64,000 nucleotides of DNA from Varanus komodoensis. Lineage: Eukaryota; Chordata; Lepidosauria; Squamata; Varanidae. Below are positions 49,713 to 59,372 of this stretch, piece by piece. The notes under the pieces were generated by a model, which was not told the origin of the DNA, did no database searches, and was given only the letters and a program-made list of their open reading frames with translations. The position numbers and the translations under genes were made by a program. Location of the stretch: positions 53,485,486-53,549,485 of the forward strand of contig NW_025335568.1 in assembly GCF_004798865.1 (NCBI RefSeq). The letters are read 5' to 3'. How positions within the stretch are numbered: position 1 is the stretch's first letter; each line of letters starts with the position of its first letter.

Positions 49713-50851
49713 GCGGGGCTGAGCTTAGTGCCTGTTATTTGGCCTGGGCAACAGATGTTACTTTAAACAATTTTCTAAAGTGTTCCACTAATTTAGCTAC
49801 TTTTAAAAGCTCAACCATTACAGGTTTTGCTTGCATTTACAAAAAGGCATCTTATCTCTATCACCAAGAGTACAGCTGCTCAAAGCCACTAGGAGAGTGG
49901 GGGTTGGCACATGAAATGCAAAATGTTAAGCAGTTCTGAAATGTCCATAACAGTGTGATACTTACATGTGTATGCAAGCTATTTAAGTCCCCTTTAAAGA
50001 TATTTGAAAGCTACAAATGTGCATCTGGAGCACTTGTTGAAATAGAATCGGAGTTGGAAGGGCAAATTCCCTAGACTATCCCTAGACATAACAGGTGCTT
50101 ATTCATCCTCTTGCTAATAACCTTTAGGGATTCCTCAACTTCTTGACTGGTCTGTTTCACCGTCCAAATGTCGTGCTTTTCCATTATCAGCTTTGGCGGA
50201 TGTCTGCATGATGACCCCAACTGGCCACTACATTTCAACAGAGTTGTGATTGCACTAAAGAAAATGTTCATATTCTTAAAAAAAAAAAAAAAGTATGAGG
50301 AAACCCCTTTAGTTAAGGTGGGTCTCCAAAAACCATACAAAGAAGAGACACCACCCTTATAAACCCCACAAATTGTGTTTTCTTATAAGGAAAAGCAGGC
50401 ACGGGTGAACTCAGAGTAGGATCTTCTCACAATACAATAAGGTTCAGATACTTCATAAAATAATACAGGGCCACAACAGTGTGGGGATTCTTTGCTGGCC
50501 CCAGGTATGCTGTTTTCCCCAGCTGGATTTGGACCAGAAAGACAAAGAAAAATATGAGTGCATAGAGGGCAAATTGTAAGCAAGTGTAATTTGTGACATT
50601 GCACAACATTATTAATGATCATAAAGCACATCTGTGAAGGTATCAGCATAAGCTTCCTGGCTTTGTGGGCTTTGAAAACATGAGATAGACTGAATGCTGC
50701 TGTTCAACCGTCATGTGGTAGTGGTTTCAATTGCTGAATCATCACCAACAACTTGCACATTGTGGTTCTGTGAGTAAGTCCCAAAGAACCCATTTCATGC
50801 CATAGTATCATGCTTGTGGCACACACTGATAGCACTTTTTCATTTCTAGAT

Positions 50852-50920
50852 ACTTATCCCCTTTATCCCCTTGTAAACTACCCAGAGAGCATCAACTATT
50901 GGACAGTATAGAAGTAAAGT
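50852..50920 (+). repeat. L2-type LINE 3' end, sense
   Basis: ccttgtaaactacccagaga, gcatcaactattggacagta and tagaagt closely follow the common squamate LINE 3' pattern ttgtaaactgcccagagagc...attgggcggtata. Confidence 0.65.
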
Positions 50921-51029
50921 TGCTGATGATACTACAGTGGTACCTTCACTCACGGACGCCTTGGGTCACAAAGAAAAATTTCATGAAAATTTTGACTTGG
51001 GTCACAAACTCCACTTTGGGTGGCAACCA

Positions 51030-51249
51030 AGATCGCAGCCATCCCCCCCCCCCCCGGCGAGTGGGGAGATGGCCATGATCGCAGTCGCGTTCGTGCAGGG
51101 AACACACGAGTGATCACGGCTGTGCTGTGCTGTGCCCGTCTTTCTCGCAGGAGCACACCTGTGATCATGCACGTCTTCCCTGCATGAACGCAACTGCGAT
51201 CCTGGCCAACTCCCCACTCGGGGTGGGGGGTGAGGAGATGGCCGCGATC
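51030..51249. repeat. Imperfect GC-rich palindrome inside the Tigger element
   Basis: The best arms are 51061-51102 and 51176-51217, 42 bp each with 4 mismatches (gtggggagatggcc...gtgcagggaa against its complement). Weaker pairing extends outwards to about 51030 and 51249 (gatcgcagccatc / gatggccgcgatc) and inwards (gtgatcac near 51110 / gtgatcatg near 51160). A run of 13 C lies at 51043-51055. Confidence 0.85.
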
Positions 51250-51266
51250 ATGCTGGTTGGGAGCGG

Positions 51267-51551
51267 GTGGCTGAGGTTACGCCCATCTTTCCTGCAGGAG
51301 CGCACTCATGCCAGCGTTTCTTTGAGAAGCACCACCCCAACATACATGCAACAAACAGAGTGCTGAATCTGATGAACCGTAATGTGGTCTCTCATTTCCG
51401 GAGGGTTATGCAGCGCAGGAAAAAACAAGTGACTATAGACAGATTTTTCACCAAAATTGACCCTGTAGCTAAGAGACAAAGAGAGGAAACCCCTGAAAGA
51501 GATCTCCCCAATGTCCTTATGGAGGGGGACTCTCCCTCAAAACAATAATCT
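51267..51551 (+). pseudogene. Tigger transposase C-terminal fragment (open for 94 codons)
   Basis: The frame is open to a TAA at 51549-51551 and includes CQRFFEKHHPNIHATNRVLN, LMNRNVVSHFRRVMQRRKKQ and VTIDRFFTKIDPVAKRQRE. The FF-KHHPNIH...VVSHFR...QRRKKQ-T-DRFF pattern is typical of the C-terminus of Tigger/pogo transposases. No DDE catalytic core or CENP-B-type DNA-binding domain remains. The listed start codon lies in non-family sequence; recognisable homology begins near 51315. Confidence 0.85.
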
Positions 51552-51766
51552 CCCCCCCCCCACAGGTTAGTGTTCTCCACTGTACTGTACAGTACTTTGT
51601 TGTTCTTTGTCACTTTGTTTCAAAATTTCTGATAAAAAAAGTTACAGAACGGATTAACCTTATTTACATTGAACCTTATGGGGAAATTTGACGTAGGTCA
51701 CAACCAATTTGGGTCACAACCAGAGTCGTGGAATGGATTAAGTTCGTGAGCCAAGGTACCACTGTA

Positions 51767-52757
51767 ATATCCTAGAATCACATGATCGCCATTTCCCTCT
51801 CAGTTTTGCATTGGAAAATCTGAGATAGGCTGGTTTTAAGTTACTACTCAATCAAGTCAAAACAATTATTAATTTGCTGATGTGGATGCTGGGCAACCAA
51901 TATATGTAATTGCTGAAAAGGTTTACGGAGTAGATTAATAATGGCCAAATTTTAAAATAATACTTGCAGTGAAACATCTTGTAAATGCCAGTAATGGATG
52001 GGTGGAATGAATCATATCCCAGTATCAGTTCTAAGAAAAGAAATGAATGCTACTTTGACTAGTTTTGTGGTAGTAGATTTACTTTAGAGACTGATTTTTG
52101 AGTACTCTGTTCTGCGGCTAGCCATTTTTAGACTATTGGATTATTAGAATAGTTTTAAAGTTGTCTTTATGCTGCTCATTAGTATCATTCAAAATATATA
52201 CTCATGAAGGAGGACCACTTCTAATAGGAGTAGGATGCTCTGGGAATGTAGGCAAGAGTCAAAACTGTAGTTAAGACTGAAGATCAAGAAGGTAGTTATG
52301 GGAATTACTTCAAATGCTATTTCCCAATTAAAAAATAGGAAGTTTTTCTTGCTTGGCATATTTGATTGAGATGATCTCAGTATGGCAGAACCTGCATATC
52401 CATAGGATCTTAGCAAGCTCAGCATATGGTTTTTTTTAAATTTTCCTATTAAATCGAGAATTTTCACTTAAAGCAAGCACTTTATGACTTCTCTTTTGGA
52501 CCGAAGTCAACTCGAGTTGAATGAAAACAGAGTAACTGAACCAGCAGATACATGGGCCCTGCTTTACACTCCAAGACTAAGGTTTGAATGTCTATTTCAT
52601 ACTGTATGCTTACTAAGGTCTTAGATGGCCACAGTGGTGATGCTGCATTGAACTTAAGGTTATTTGCAAAGATGATTGATTTCATTACAGGATTCATCCA
52701 CTATTGTGCTATAACATTCACAAGAAAATAAGACAGATATCTAGAGCAGCTTCTTGC

Positions 52758-52794
<37 letters not shown>

Positions 52795-53090
52795 AGTGCC
52801 ACAAAAAATAATTAGCCATCCATAACAGATTTATAACTGTCAAGCATCTTCTCCAGAGCCTATTTTTGTTGTTATGGTTCTTCCTGAATATGTGATTGTC
52901 TTAATGATTGTTCATCTTCATCGTTTTTAGCTGCTTATCTAATCACATGGAAACTGGTTTGTAAATCCTGGCTTCAGATTTTATTTTGTTCTGGTGCTTT
53001 AGTTTTGTTCATGGCATAAGACCAAATGAATAACATGCTTCACTTGATATATACCTTAACTATATTTAAGTTGCAACAGTATTAATCTCA
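51767..53090. other. Intron 1 stretch, nothing recognised apart from (GT)17
   Basis: AT-rich, non-coding. Confidence 0.5.
52760..52793. repeat. (GT)17 microsatellite
   Basis: Seventeen uninterrupted GT units. Confidence 0.95.
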
Positions 53091-53185
53091 TTTATTTATT
53101 TCATTTCTATATCACTAGACAGCCTAGGTGATTTCTAGGTGGTTTGCAAAGATCAGAACATATTATATGAAACATAGCAGAGAAA
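53091..53185 (-). repeat. L2-type LINE 3' UTR tail, antisense
   Basis: catttatttatttcatttct, atatcactagacagcctagg and gtggtttgcaaagatcagaa are the complement of an L2 3' end. It lies 0.8 kb before EML4 exon 2. Confidence 0.6.
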
Positions 53186-53940
53186 GAGTGCTCTGATATT
53201 GGCAGTCAATCCATGTTAATCCAAATGGCAGAGAAGTGGAAGGAAAAAGAACTTTCATCTCCTTACTGGTCACCTACTCTGGGCATGGAAACAGGCAGGA
53301 CAAATAATGGAGCTGAGCACTGCAGGAAACAAAAATAAGTACAAAGAACAGGGATGTCTTTCATTTGCCTTGCATTGTCACTCACCAGAAGCTGGTTATT
53401 ACATGAAGCAGGTTTAAAACAGGAAAATCAATATTCTGAAGTAAGAACAAGGTAATAAGCCCTCTGCCCCCCATAACCACCACAGTAATACCACCACCAC
53501 CTTATGGAGGCTACTTTAAATCAATATTGAATGGCAGCTTTTACTTGGTAGGTGAGTTATGTATGTAAGATGGGGCATAGCAGAAGATTCTGGTCCATCC
53601 ATGCACAGGTTTTCTAGATGACAGTTTCCAACATTCTTGACCATGATAGCTATGGATGATAAGAGTTATGTGAAAATCTTCTGGAAGCTATCTGATTAAG
53701 GAAGGTGCTTGGGTGTAAAATCAGTCTGTTGGAAGTGGGGAAAATGCTTCAAAAAACCAATATACTCTTTGGTTTTTACATGCATTTTTGCTGACCACTT
53801 TTGTGTTTTATTCCTGATATGGATTTGATTGTACACCTTCCTGGGTATTTTGTATAGCATGATTGATATAAATGTAACAAATAAATATGTCCTTTTTCGT
53901 ATTGAAATCTTGTCAAACAGGTTTAAAACATGCTTCAGCA

Positions 53941-53969
53941 TACTTCTATTTCTTATTTTTTTTAAACAG
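53941..53969 (+). promoter_or_regulatory. EML4: EML4 intron 1 splice acceptor (polypyrimidine tract and AG)
   Basis: A run rich in T and C (tacttctatttcttattttt) is followed by tttaaacag, with the AG immediately before the exon at 53968-53969. The acceptor G supplies no coding base; the first coding base of the split Asp codon comes from exon 1. Confidence 0.9.
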
Positions 53970-54152
53970 ATGATAGCATTTCTGCAGCAAGTACATCTGA
54001 TGTCCAAGACCGCCTTTCAGCTCTTGAATTGAGAGTACAGCAGCAAGAAGATGAAATCACAGTACTGAAAGCAGCTTTGGCTGATGTCTTGAGGCGACTT
54101 GCCATTTCTGAAGATCAAGCTGCATCTATGAAAAAACCAACAGGAAGTAAAA
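53970..54152 (+). CDS. EML4: EML4 coding exon 2 (N-terminal coiled coil / trimerisation segment)
   Basis: The exon encodes the start of EML4, a microtubule-binding WD-repeat protein; this part forms the coiled coil through which EML proteins trimerise. Reading from the G supplied by exon 1, the product begins DDSISAASTSDVQDRLSALE, continues through QQQEDEITVLKAALADVLRR, and ends in KKPTGSK. It is nearly identical to human EML4 residues 9-69 as I recall them; the clear differences are a Leu for Ser after SALE and several changes in the last dozen residues. Hydrophobic heptads (V, L, I, V, L, L, L) are visible. The acceptor is a T-rich tract ending ttttaaacag, with AG at 53968-53969. The donor is aa|gtaagg, with GT at 54153. 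The length is 183 bp and both junctions are phase 1, as in mammals. An earlier GT at 54147 gives the wrong length and phase. Identity is very secure; the exact ends are secure from the conserved length. Confidence 0.97.
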
Positions 54153-54158
54153 GTAAGG
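54153..54158 (+). promoter_or_regulatory. EML4: EML4 intron 2 splice donor
   Basis: The donor gtaagg follows the exon end ...agtaaaa. This is a strong U1-type donor and gives a phase-1 exit that matches the mammalian gene. Confidence 0.9.
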
Positions 54159-54237
54159 CAATGAACATCTTTTCAGTTCATTTGGGTATTATTCTGCTCT
54201 TCCCCAGGCTGATGTCCTAAAGACGTTTTTGACCTCA

Positions 54238-54310
54238 GCTGTGCTGCCTTGGGCTAATGGGAGTTGTAGCCCATGACAGCTGGAGAATATCATGTTAGGG
54301 ACAGCTATTG
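54238..54310. mobile_element. Foldback MITE half (same family)
   Basis: gggctaatgggagttgtagc ccatgacagctggagaatat catgttaggga matches the right half of the same family. It lies 86 bp after the EML4 exon 2 donor. Confidence 0.55.
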
Positions 54311-54389
54311 CGATATATTGGGAAAGCTTAGCTGGCTCTCATTTTTTAAAAATTAGCCATTTTAGTTGTCCATATGTTAATCATGCCAG

Positions 54390-54600
54390 TGTGCATGGTG
54401 ACTTTCAGAGCTGAGAACAGGACAAAAATCCCCACTGGGTCAGAGTTCCAGCAGTGACCAACCAGGCACCTATTGGGAGTACCTGGTACTTGAGAAAAAC
54501 AGAAGAGCACCATCCTCTTGCTTGTTTCCTCCAGCAACAGGTACCCAGAGGCATGCTGCTCTAGGGTAAGATTTCTGTTTCTCTCAAGGATCTCAGAGTC
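54390..54600. repeat. Interspersed repeat of the 'cagtggccaaccagatgcc' type
   Basis: tcagagttccagcagtgacc aaccaggcacctattgggag is followed by gagcaccatcctcttgcttg and ccagcaacaggtacccagag gcatgctgctct. This layout recurs across squamate genomes (cagtggccaaccagatgcc...cagcaactggtattcagaggcat). The minus strand is open here for 157 codons (54346-54819), but the match to a dispersed repeat argues against a gene. The class is not certain. Confidence 0.5.
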
Positions 54601-55376
54601 CAAGCACATGTCCCAGAATACAGTGGAAGTTGCCTCAAAGGATGGAACCCAAATCCAGTAAAATAATTTGCCTGTGAACTTACTATGGAAGTGGAAGGTC
54701 CAAAATTTCATCCCTGGCTTTCTCAGGTAGGACTGGGCAAGATTCCTGTCTGAGACCTTGGAGAGAGACTGCCAGTTACTGCAGACAGTGCTGAGCAAGG
54801 TGGAAAATAGTTCGACCACATCTATGCCAGCTCTCTGAGTCCCTTTATTTTCTGCAGCATGCTATGTCTAGAGAATAGCTCAGAAACCAAGTTCTCTACA
54901 TCCCACCCTTTCTGCATCTCATCAAGAGAAATGTCTCCACTAAAGAGAAGAAGGAGAGGTGGAATTGTAAAGTGAAGCTTGCAGCAATGCACAAAAAGGC
55001 AGTTTTGCTTTGCCACAAATTAGGAGCCATTCACTCATGTAATATTAGTAGTGGGTGAGAAAAGTTGTGCAAGTTACATGGTGACAGGAACGATCTTTGT
55101 TTATATTCTGTAGTGTATTATTCATTGTCACTTGCAGAAGCAGAAAAAAAATAACTCTTCACTGAAAGTGCTTAATAGCACCAAGACAGCTAAACCACAG
55201 GCAGGGGTGGAAGTTGCCCATTTGAGTCATGCATCAGACTACTGGAACAGGAAATTAAGGCAATACTTGGTGAGCAGACATACAATCAAATGCATATTTA
55301 GGCAAGGTGAAACCCACCACCACACTATTACATACTGCTGCATAGAGGTTATGCTCAATAGATGGTCAAAATGTAA

Positions 55377-55412
55377 AAGGAAGAAGAGGAAGAAGAAGAA
55401 GAAGGGGGGAAG
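55377..55412. repeat. (GAA)n-rich purine tract
   Basis: aaggaagaagaggaagaaga agaagaaggggggaag; short GAA/AGG imperfect repeat. Confidence 0.85.
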
Positions 55413-55545
55413 TAAGTACTTTTTATTCGGCCTGGTAATAAACATGGGCATTTTAAAAGAACTGGAACTTTTCAATAAATTGCACATATCAGTCTTCTCT
55501 AATTAAGAAATAGACTTTTTATTTCCTGCAAATGTACAACCTGAT

Positions 55546-55995
55546 TCACACATGATGCTAACCTATCATTTCTTTAACCCATGGGTTGTTGTGATGTATG
55601 AACCCAGTCATGCTAGCAAACCATAGTTGCAATTCATGAACTATGCAATTCATGTGGGGGGAAAGTGGTTTTCTGTTGGGTTGTCAATTCTATCTTTGTT
55701 AGACCATATTTGCTAGGTGTGAACAGAACCATGAGTTCTGTTTTTCATGGCAGCAGTGAAGGTCTGGTGGTGTTAAAAAAGAAAATAAGAAACCTCTCAG
55801 CTACATTCCCACACCCAGAGCACAGCAAAGGCATTTGGGGTACACTGAAGGCATGAAAAGGGGAGGGAACCAAACAGCTCAAGGATAGAGAACCCAAATT
55901 AGGGTTTGTTCTGTCTGTACAGAGAAACAATGGGTAGGAAAACAAACCATGGATTAACAGTGGGTAAATAAGCCATTGGTTAGTGTTAAATATGA
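55546..55995. mobile_element. Possible hAT-type MITE with diverged TIRs
   Basis: The left end cacacatgatgctaacctat catttctttaacccatgg and the complement of the right end (aacactaaccaatggcttat ttacccac...ccatgg) are loosely alike. Several ccatgg/aaaccatgg motifs occur inside. Confidence 0.35.
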
Positions 55996-56195
55996 TCCAA
56001 GTATAAGCATTAAAGCTAAATTTGAATGGTTGCCTGGTCCTTCACATCTAGCTTAGGGAGGTCAAGTGCACATTACTTTATATCCATTCACTTTTCCTTG
56101 ACATCTGAGTAACATTTATGGCGTTGATATCTTTCAATTATTTATATCCTGGTTTTCCTGGTACAAATCCTTCTGAGGTGACTTACACATAACAT

Positions 56196-56284
56196 CAAAA
56201 TAGTCTGTGTATTTATTATACTTCTGATCTACCCAGTAGTCTTATCTGGGCAGATTACAAATAAAATGCATCAATAAAAGCACA
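56196..56284 (-). repeat. L2-type LINE 3' UTR tail, antisense
   Basis: tatttattatacttctgatc, tacccagtagtcttatctgg and gcagattacaaataaaat are the complement of a LINE 3' end. Diverged. Confidence 0.5.
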
Positions 56285-56937
56285 GTGAACAATATTAACA
56301 TTATATGTATTTACTGACATACCCAATCTACATGTGAATCCAGTTCTTCTGATGCAAAATGCTTACAGCATTTAGGACACAATCCCGTGGCTGCGAGATG
56401 CTCTCTAGGCAATCTTAGGAACAGTTGGGAGTTCCAGCTCTGATCTCGGAAACAAGTCCAGAGGGTGGAGCTGAAATTCCAACCTCAGAACACCTTCCTT
56501 CCATGCTTGCAGCTGGTATGGTTCTTCGTGCACTGGCTGTGGCTCTGAAGCTACCAGCCTAACCCCAGAGCCAATTCTGGGGCATTCTGGGGGAGGGGAG
56601 GGAAGCAGGGAAGCTCTACCAGGATATGATGTAGCCTTGCACCGAAGCCTCGCCTCCTTGTGAGCAGGTGCAGAATGGTTCGGTGGCCCAAATCAGCCAT
56701 CTAGGTGTTCTAGAATGCAGGAGGAGCGCTGACGCAGTCCTTGCCCCAGCAGTCCCACTCCTTTCCGTTGGATGCCTTCGTTCTCCATGTTTAGACAGCC
56801 ACGCGCAGCTACAGTAGATGGTGCCCTTAAACATTACAAGCTTGTAAAAACAACAGTATAAAGAAAAAAAGAGACAAGGTCAGCCATTAAAACTGAAACA
56901 CAAAGAATTCTTAGACGCATGCAAGAAAAAAGGTTGC

Positions 56938-57527
56938 CAGAATGGAGTCGGAGTCATGAAGTTGGAGTCGGAAGCATTCCTTGGGTTACTGGAGTTGGAG
57001 TCATAAAAATGTGCCGATTCTGACTCCTAATAAATTTAAACTGTAATATAAATAGCATGTTAAATATCCTATTTCACATGTAATAATTTGATTAACCTAT
57101 TTTCAGGTTATATTTTCAGGATATATTTTAATTTTATATATATGTGAAAGTGGTGCACCGAGACAAAATTCACAATGGCCAAAAAGCTGTTTTTGAACAC
57201 TTTATAGTAACAACTGATGGGAAATATTATGTGTGTCACTGAATTATAGAAGATGATAATTGTGAAAAAGCATGTGTCGCAAAAATTAGTAGTTCTGAGG
57301 TTCTGATAAAAATGTACCTACAAGAGCATCATATTTTTAAAGACTCAGTATTTGTGTAGGTTGAGTGCTTTAAATCAATGTAGAAAATAAATAATAGTAT
57401 TATTTTCTGTGTATATTTATTTCCTATATTGATATATAAATACAGGAGTTGGAGTTCAAGGTACCATACATAAATGGAGGAGATGAGGTTGGAATTGAAG
57501 TTTTTATGTACAGGGTCCACAGCCCTG
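56938..57527 (+). mobile_element. hAT-type DNA transposon remnant with BED-finger-like segment
   Basis: The ends are rich in ggagtcggagtc (left: aatggagtcggagtcatgaa; right: ggagttggagttcaaggtac ... cagggtccacagccctg). This is the cagggctgtggagtcggag hallmark of a widespread vertebrate hAT family. Near 57195-57335 the + strand reads AVFEHFIVTTDGKYYVCH, CEKACVAKISSSE, then a loose LQEHHIF, a BED zinc-finger layout (aromatic, DGKYYVC, C, then HxH-like end) of a hAT transposase N-terminus with one in-frame stop. No clear 8-bp duplication was seen. Confidence 0.7.
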
Positions 57528-57760
57528 GCCCGAAATAAAGTAGACTTGAGCAACCAGTGGAAAACAGCGAGGGGCCTCTCTTTCAGCAAGGCATTCTGTG
57601 ATCTTGGTGCAGCTACTAAGAAGGCCCTGCGCTTCATCCCATGCTTCCATTCTAGATGGGGCAATAGGAAAGGCACCTTCATCTTATCTTAAAGAATGGT
57701 CAGGATGATACAGAATGAGGGCTTTAATTTAAAGGTGATCATCAACACTTTGAATTGTAT
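57528..57760 (-). mobile_element. L2-clade LINE C-terminal/3' remnant, antisense
   Basis: The minus strand from about 57680 reads KVPFLLPHLEWKHG, KRRAFLVAAPRSQNALLKE, then LLKSTLFRAR. This matches the L2 C-terminal RRAFSVAAPxLWNALPxE...LKTxLFxxR pattern. It abuts the hAT remnant at 57527, which may have inserted into it. Confidence 0.7.
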
Positions 57761-58481
57761 ATGTGGAGCTTCAGCTGTTAGGCAAGTGTAGAAATTAAAG
57801 AAAGGTGAGGTAAGGTAGGATAGAGAAAAAAGAAAAGAAAAGATTCTTCCAGATTCTTCCCAACAAGAGAATATATATTGATTATGTATTACTTTCTTTT
57901 CCCTATTTTTATTTATGGTTTAAAAAGAAAAGCAGAAATGCAGCCAGTAAGCATAGAGACAAAAGCTAACAGGAGGTTTACAATTACATGACAGTGAAGT
58001 CACAATCCTCCACTTGTTTCAAGAGAAAAAGGTCCGGCAGCTCTCCACTCTGCCCAGTCTGCAGAACGGTTTCTCCCAAGGACTGCGCCCTAAGGCTATG
58101 AGATGCTCTTCAGATATTCAGCCACTCGCTCCTATCCAGCATCCCAGAGATAGTTTGTTCGGATGCATCTCTCCCTCCACCTCAGGGGACGGAGGGCTTT
58201 GGCCGCAAGGCTCTTCTTTCCATGCCACGTCCATCATCCCTGTAATGGGTGTTTTGTTGTATAACAAGCTTGCTGCCCCTGACTGAACAGCTCCCTTTAA
58301 ACGTGTCTTTTTCTTTGAAGATGTACTCTGAATAACCCACTTTTTTCTTGCGGCAGCTGCATTGTCACTTAGCCTAAAAAGCTAGCCAAAGTAACAGAAA
58401 AGGAAATGACACTTGCTGGAGTTCCAGTAAAGACAGCTTTTTTCTTTTCAAAAAGGGCACTTTCTAAGAGAGATTCTACTG

Positions 58482-58515
<34 letters not shown>

Positions 58516-59271
58516 AGGGAGAATAAAGGGGAAGGGGAAAAAGAACTACCTGGTCTGTCTATTTAAGGAGCCTCCAAATATTTAAGAGGCTAAGATGCCG
58601 ACATGGCAAGAATCAGATATACACAGTGAAAATGGTTGAGATGTCACCAAAGGGTCGCCAGAAAGGTTCGCTATTCTGCGTGGTTTCATAAAATCCCCTG
58701 TGTGCTTTGTAAGCTTTGATTGCCTTTTGAGCTTCTTTCTTAATTCTTTTTCATCGGGGAGGGAGGTTTAGTAACATATTTCGAAAACTCAGATACAACT
58801 CAGTAGAATATGGGGCCCATGGACATTTACAATGAAGTAGTTATGTAGGGTATACTGTATCATTAGTGACCTGTTACACTCTGTATTGGTTCAATCCTTT
58901 CCTAAAAGCTGTTTCCATGATTGATTTTATTCTTCCTGAAAGCAAGAAAGTGCCTCGTGCCACAGTAACAGATGAACAAATGTCTTTTGTTGAGATTCTT
59001 TCTTCCCTCAGCTCAAAACTAAAGTTAGCTTGACGGCTTGTAACAACAACAATCCTATGCTATGCTTGCTTGACTTTACTTGATCTTAAAAACAACAACA
59101 GCAATCAGAAAAACTTGATCGCCACCCACTGTGCTTCCTTTTTGGAACTGGTGGGCAATCCAAGATGAGTGAACAGTGTGCTCTCAATCCACTGGGAAGG
59201 GATAGCTGTGCTGTAGGGAACATGCTTTGCATACAGAAAATCCCAAATTCTACCCCCAGGCTAGCTAATTA
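57761..59271. other. Intron 2 stretch, nothing recognised apart from the GA tract
   Basis: Non-coding with a 90-codon chance frame at 58014-58286. Confidence 0.5.
58481..58522. repeat. (GA)n/(GGGA)n purine tract
   Basis: About eleven GA units followed by gggagagggagggagggag; purine-only over 42 bases. Confidence 0.95.
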
Positions 59272-59372
59272 AATGTTTAGACAGAAAAAAATGCCGACAT
59301 GGCTGGATGGGGAATGCTGGGAATTGTAGGCCTTTTTTTGTCTAAACATTCATGGGATTTTGCTCTGAACGG
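59272..59372. mobile_element. Palindromic MITE with 'atgtttagaca' ends
   Basis: The left arm aatgtttagacagaaaaaaa tgcc (59272-59295) pairs with the right arm ggcctttttttgtctaaaca tt (59329-59350). The inside (gctggatggggaatgctggg aattgtagg) and the outer right text catgggattttgctct match the same family as 12955-13077. Confidence 0.7.

Larger units (their letters stand above)
50935..51764 (+). mobile_element. Tigger/pogo (Tc1-mariner) element, internally deleted, with TIRs and TA duplication
   Basis: The 830-bp element begins cagtggtaccttcactcacg and ends in cgtgagccaaggtaccactg; the outer 20 bp are inverted copies with few mismatches. A TA dinucleotide flanks each side (50933-50934 and 51765-51766), as pogo-like elements require. 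The subterminal parts repeat the gggtcacaa motif. The inside holds a GC-rich palindrome (51030-51249) and the C-terminal end of a transposase (51267-51551). Most of the catalytic domain is absent, so it could move only with help from elsewhere. Confidence 0.9.
1..53969 (+). other. EML4: EML4 intron 1, 3' part
   Basis: Inferred from the exon at 53970. No sequence encoding the exon 1 start (MDGFAGSL in mammals) and no host-type CpG island with that start is present, so at least 54 kb of this intron lies in the window. The only strongly CpG-rich stretch (about 28.87-29.2 kb) is best read as the 5' leader of a LINE. Intron 1 is also very long in mammals. Everything listed below before 53970 sits inside it. 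Confidence 0.85.

Noticed and set aside
54346-54819. 157-codon minus-strand frame as a gene
   Set aside because: It overlaps text found in dispersed squamate repeats (gaccaaccaggcacct, ccagcaacaggtaccc), shows no domain and has no splice or promoter context.
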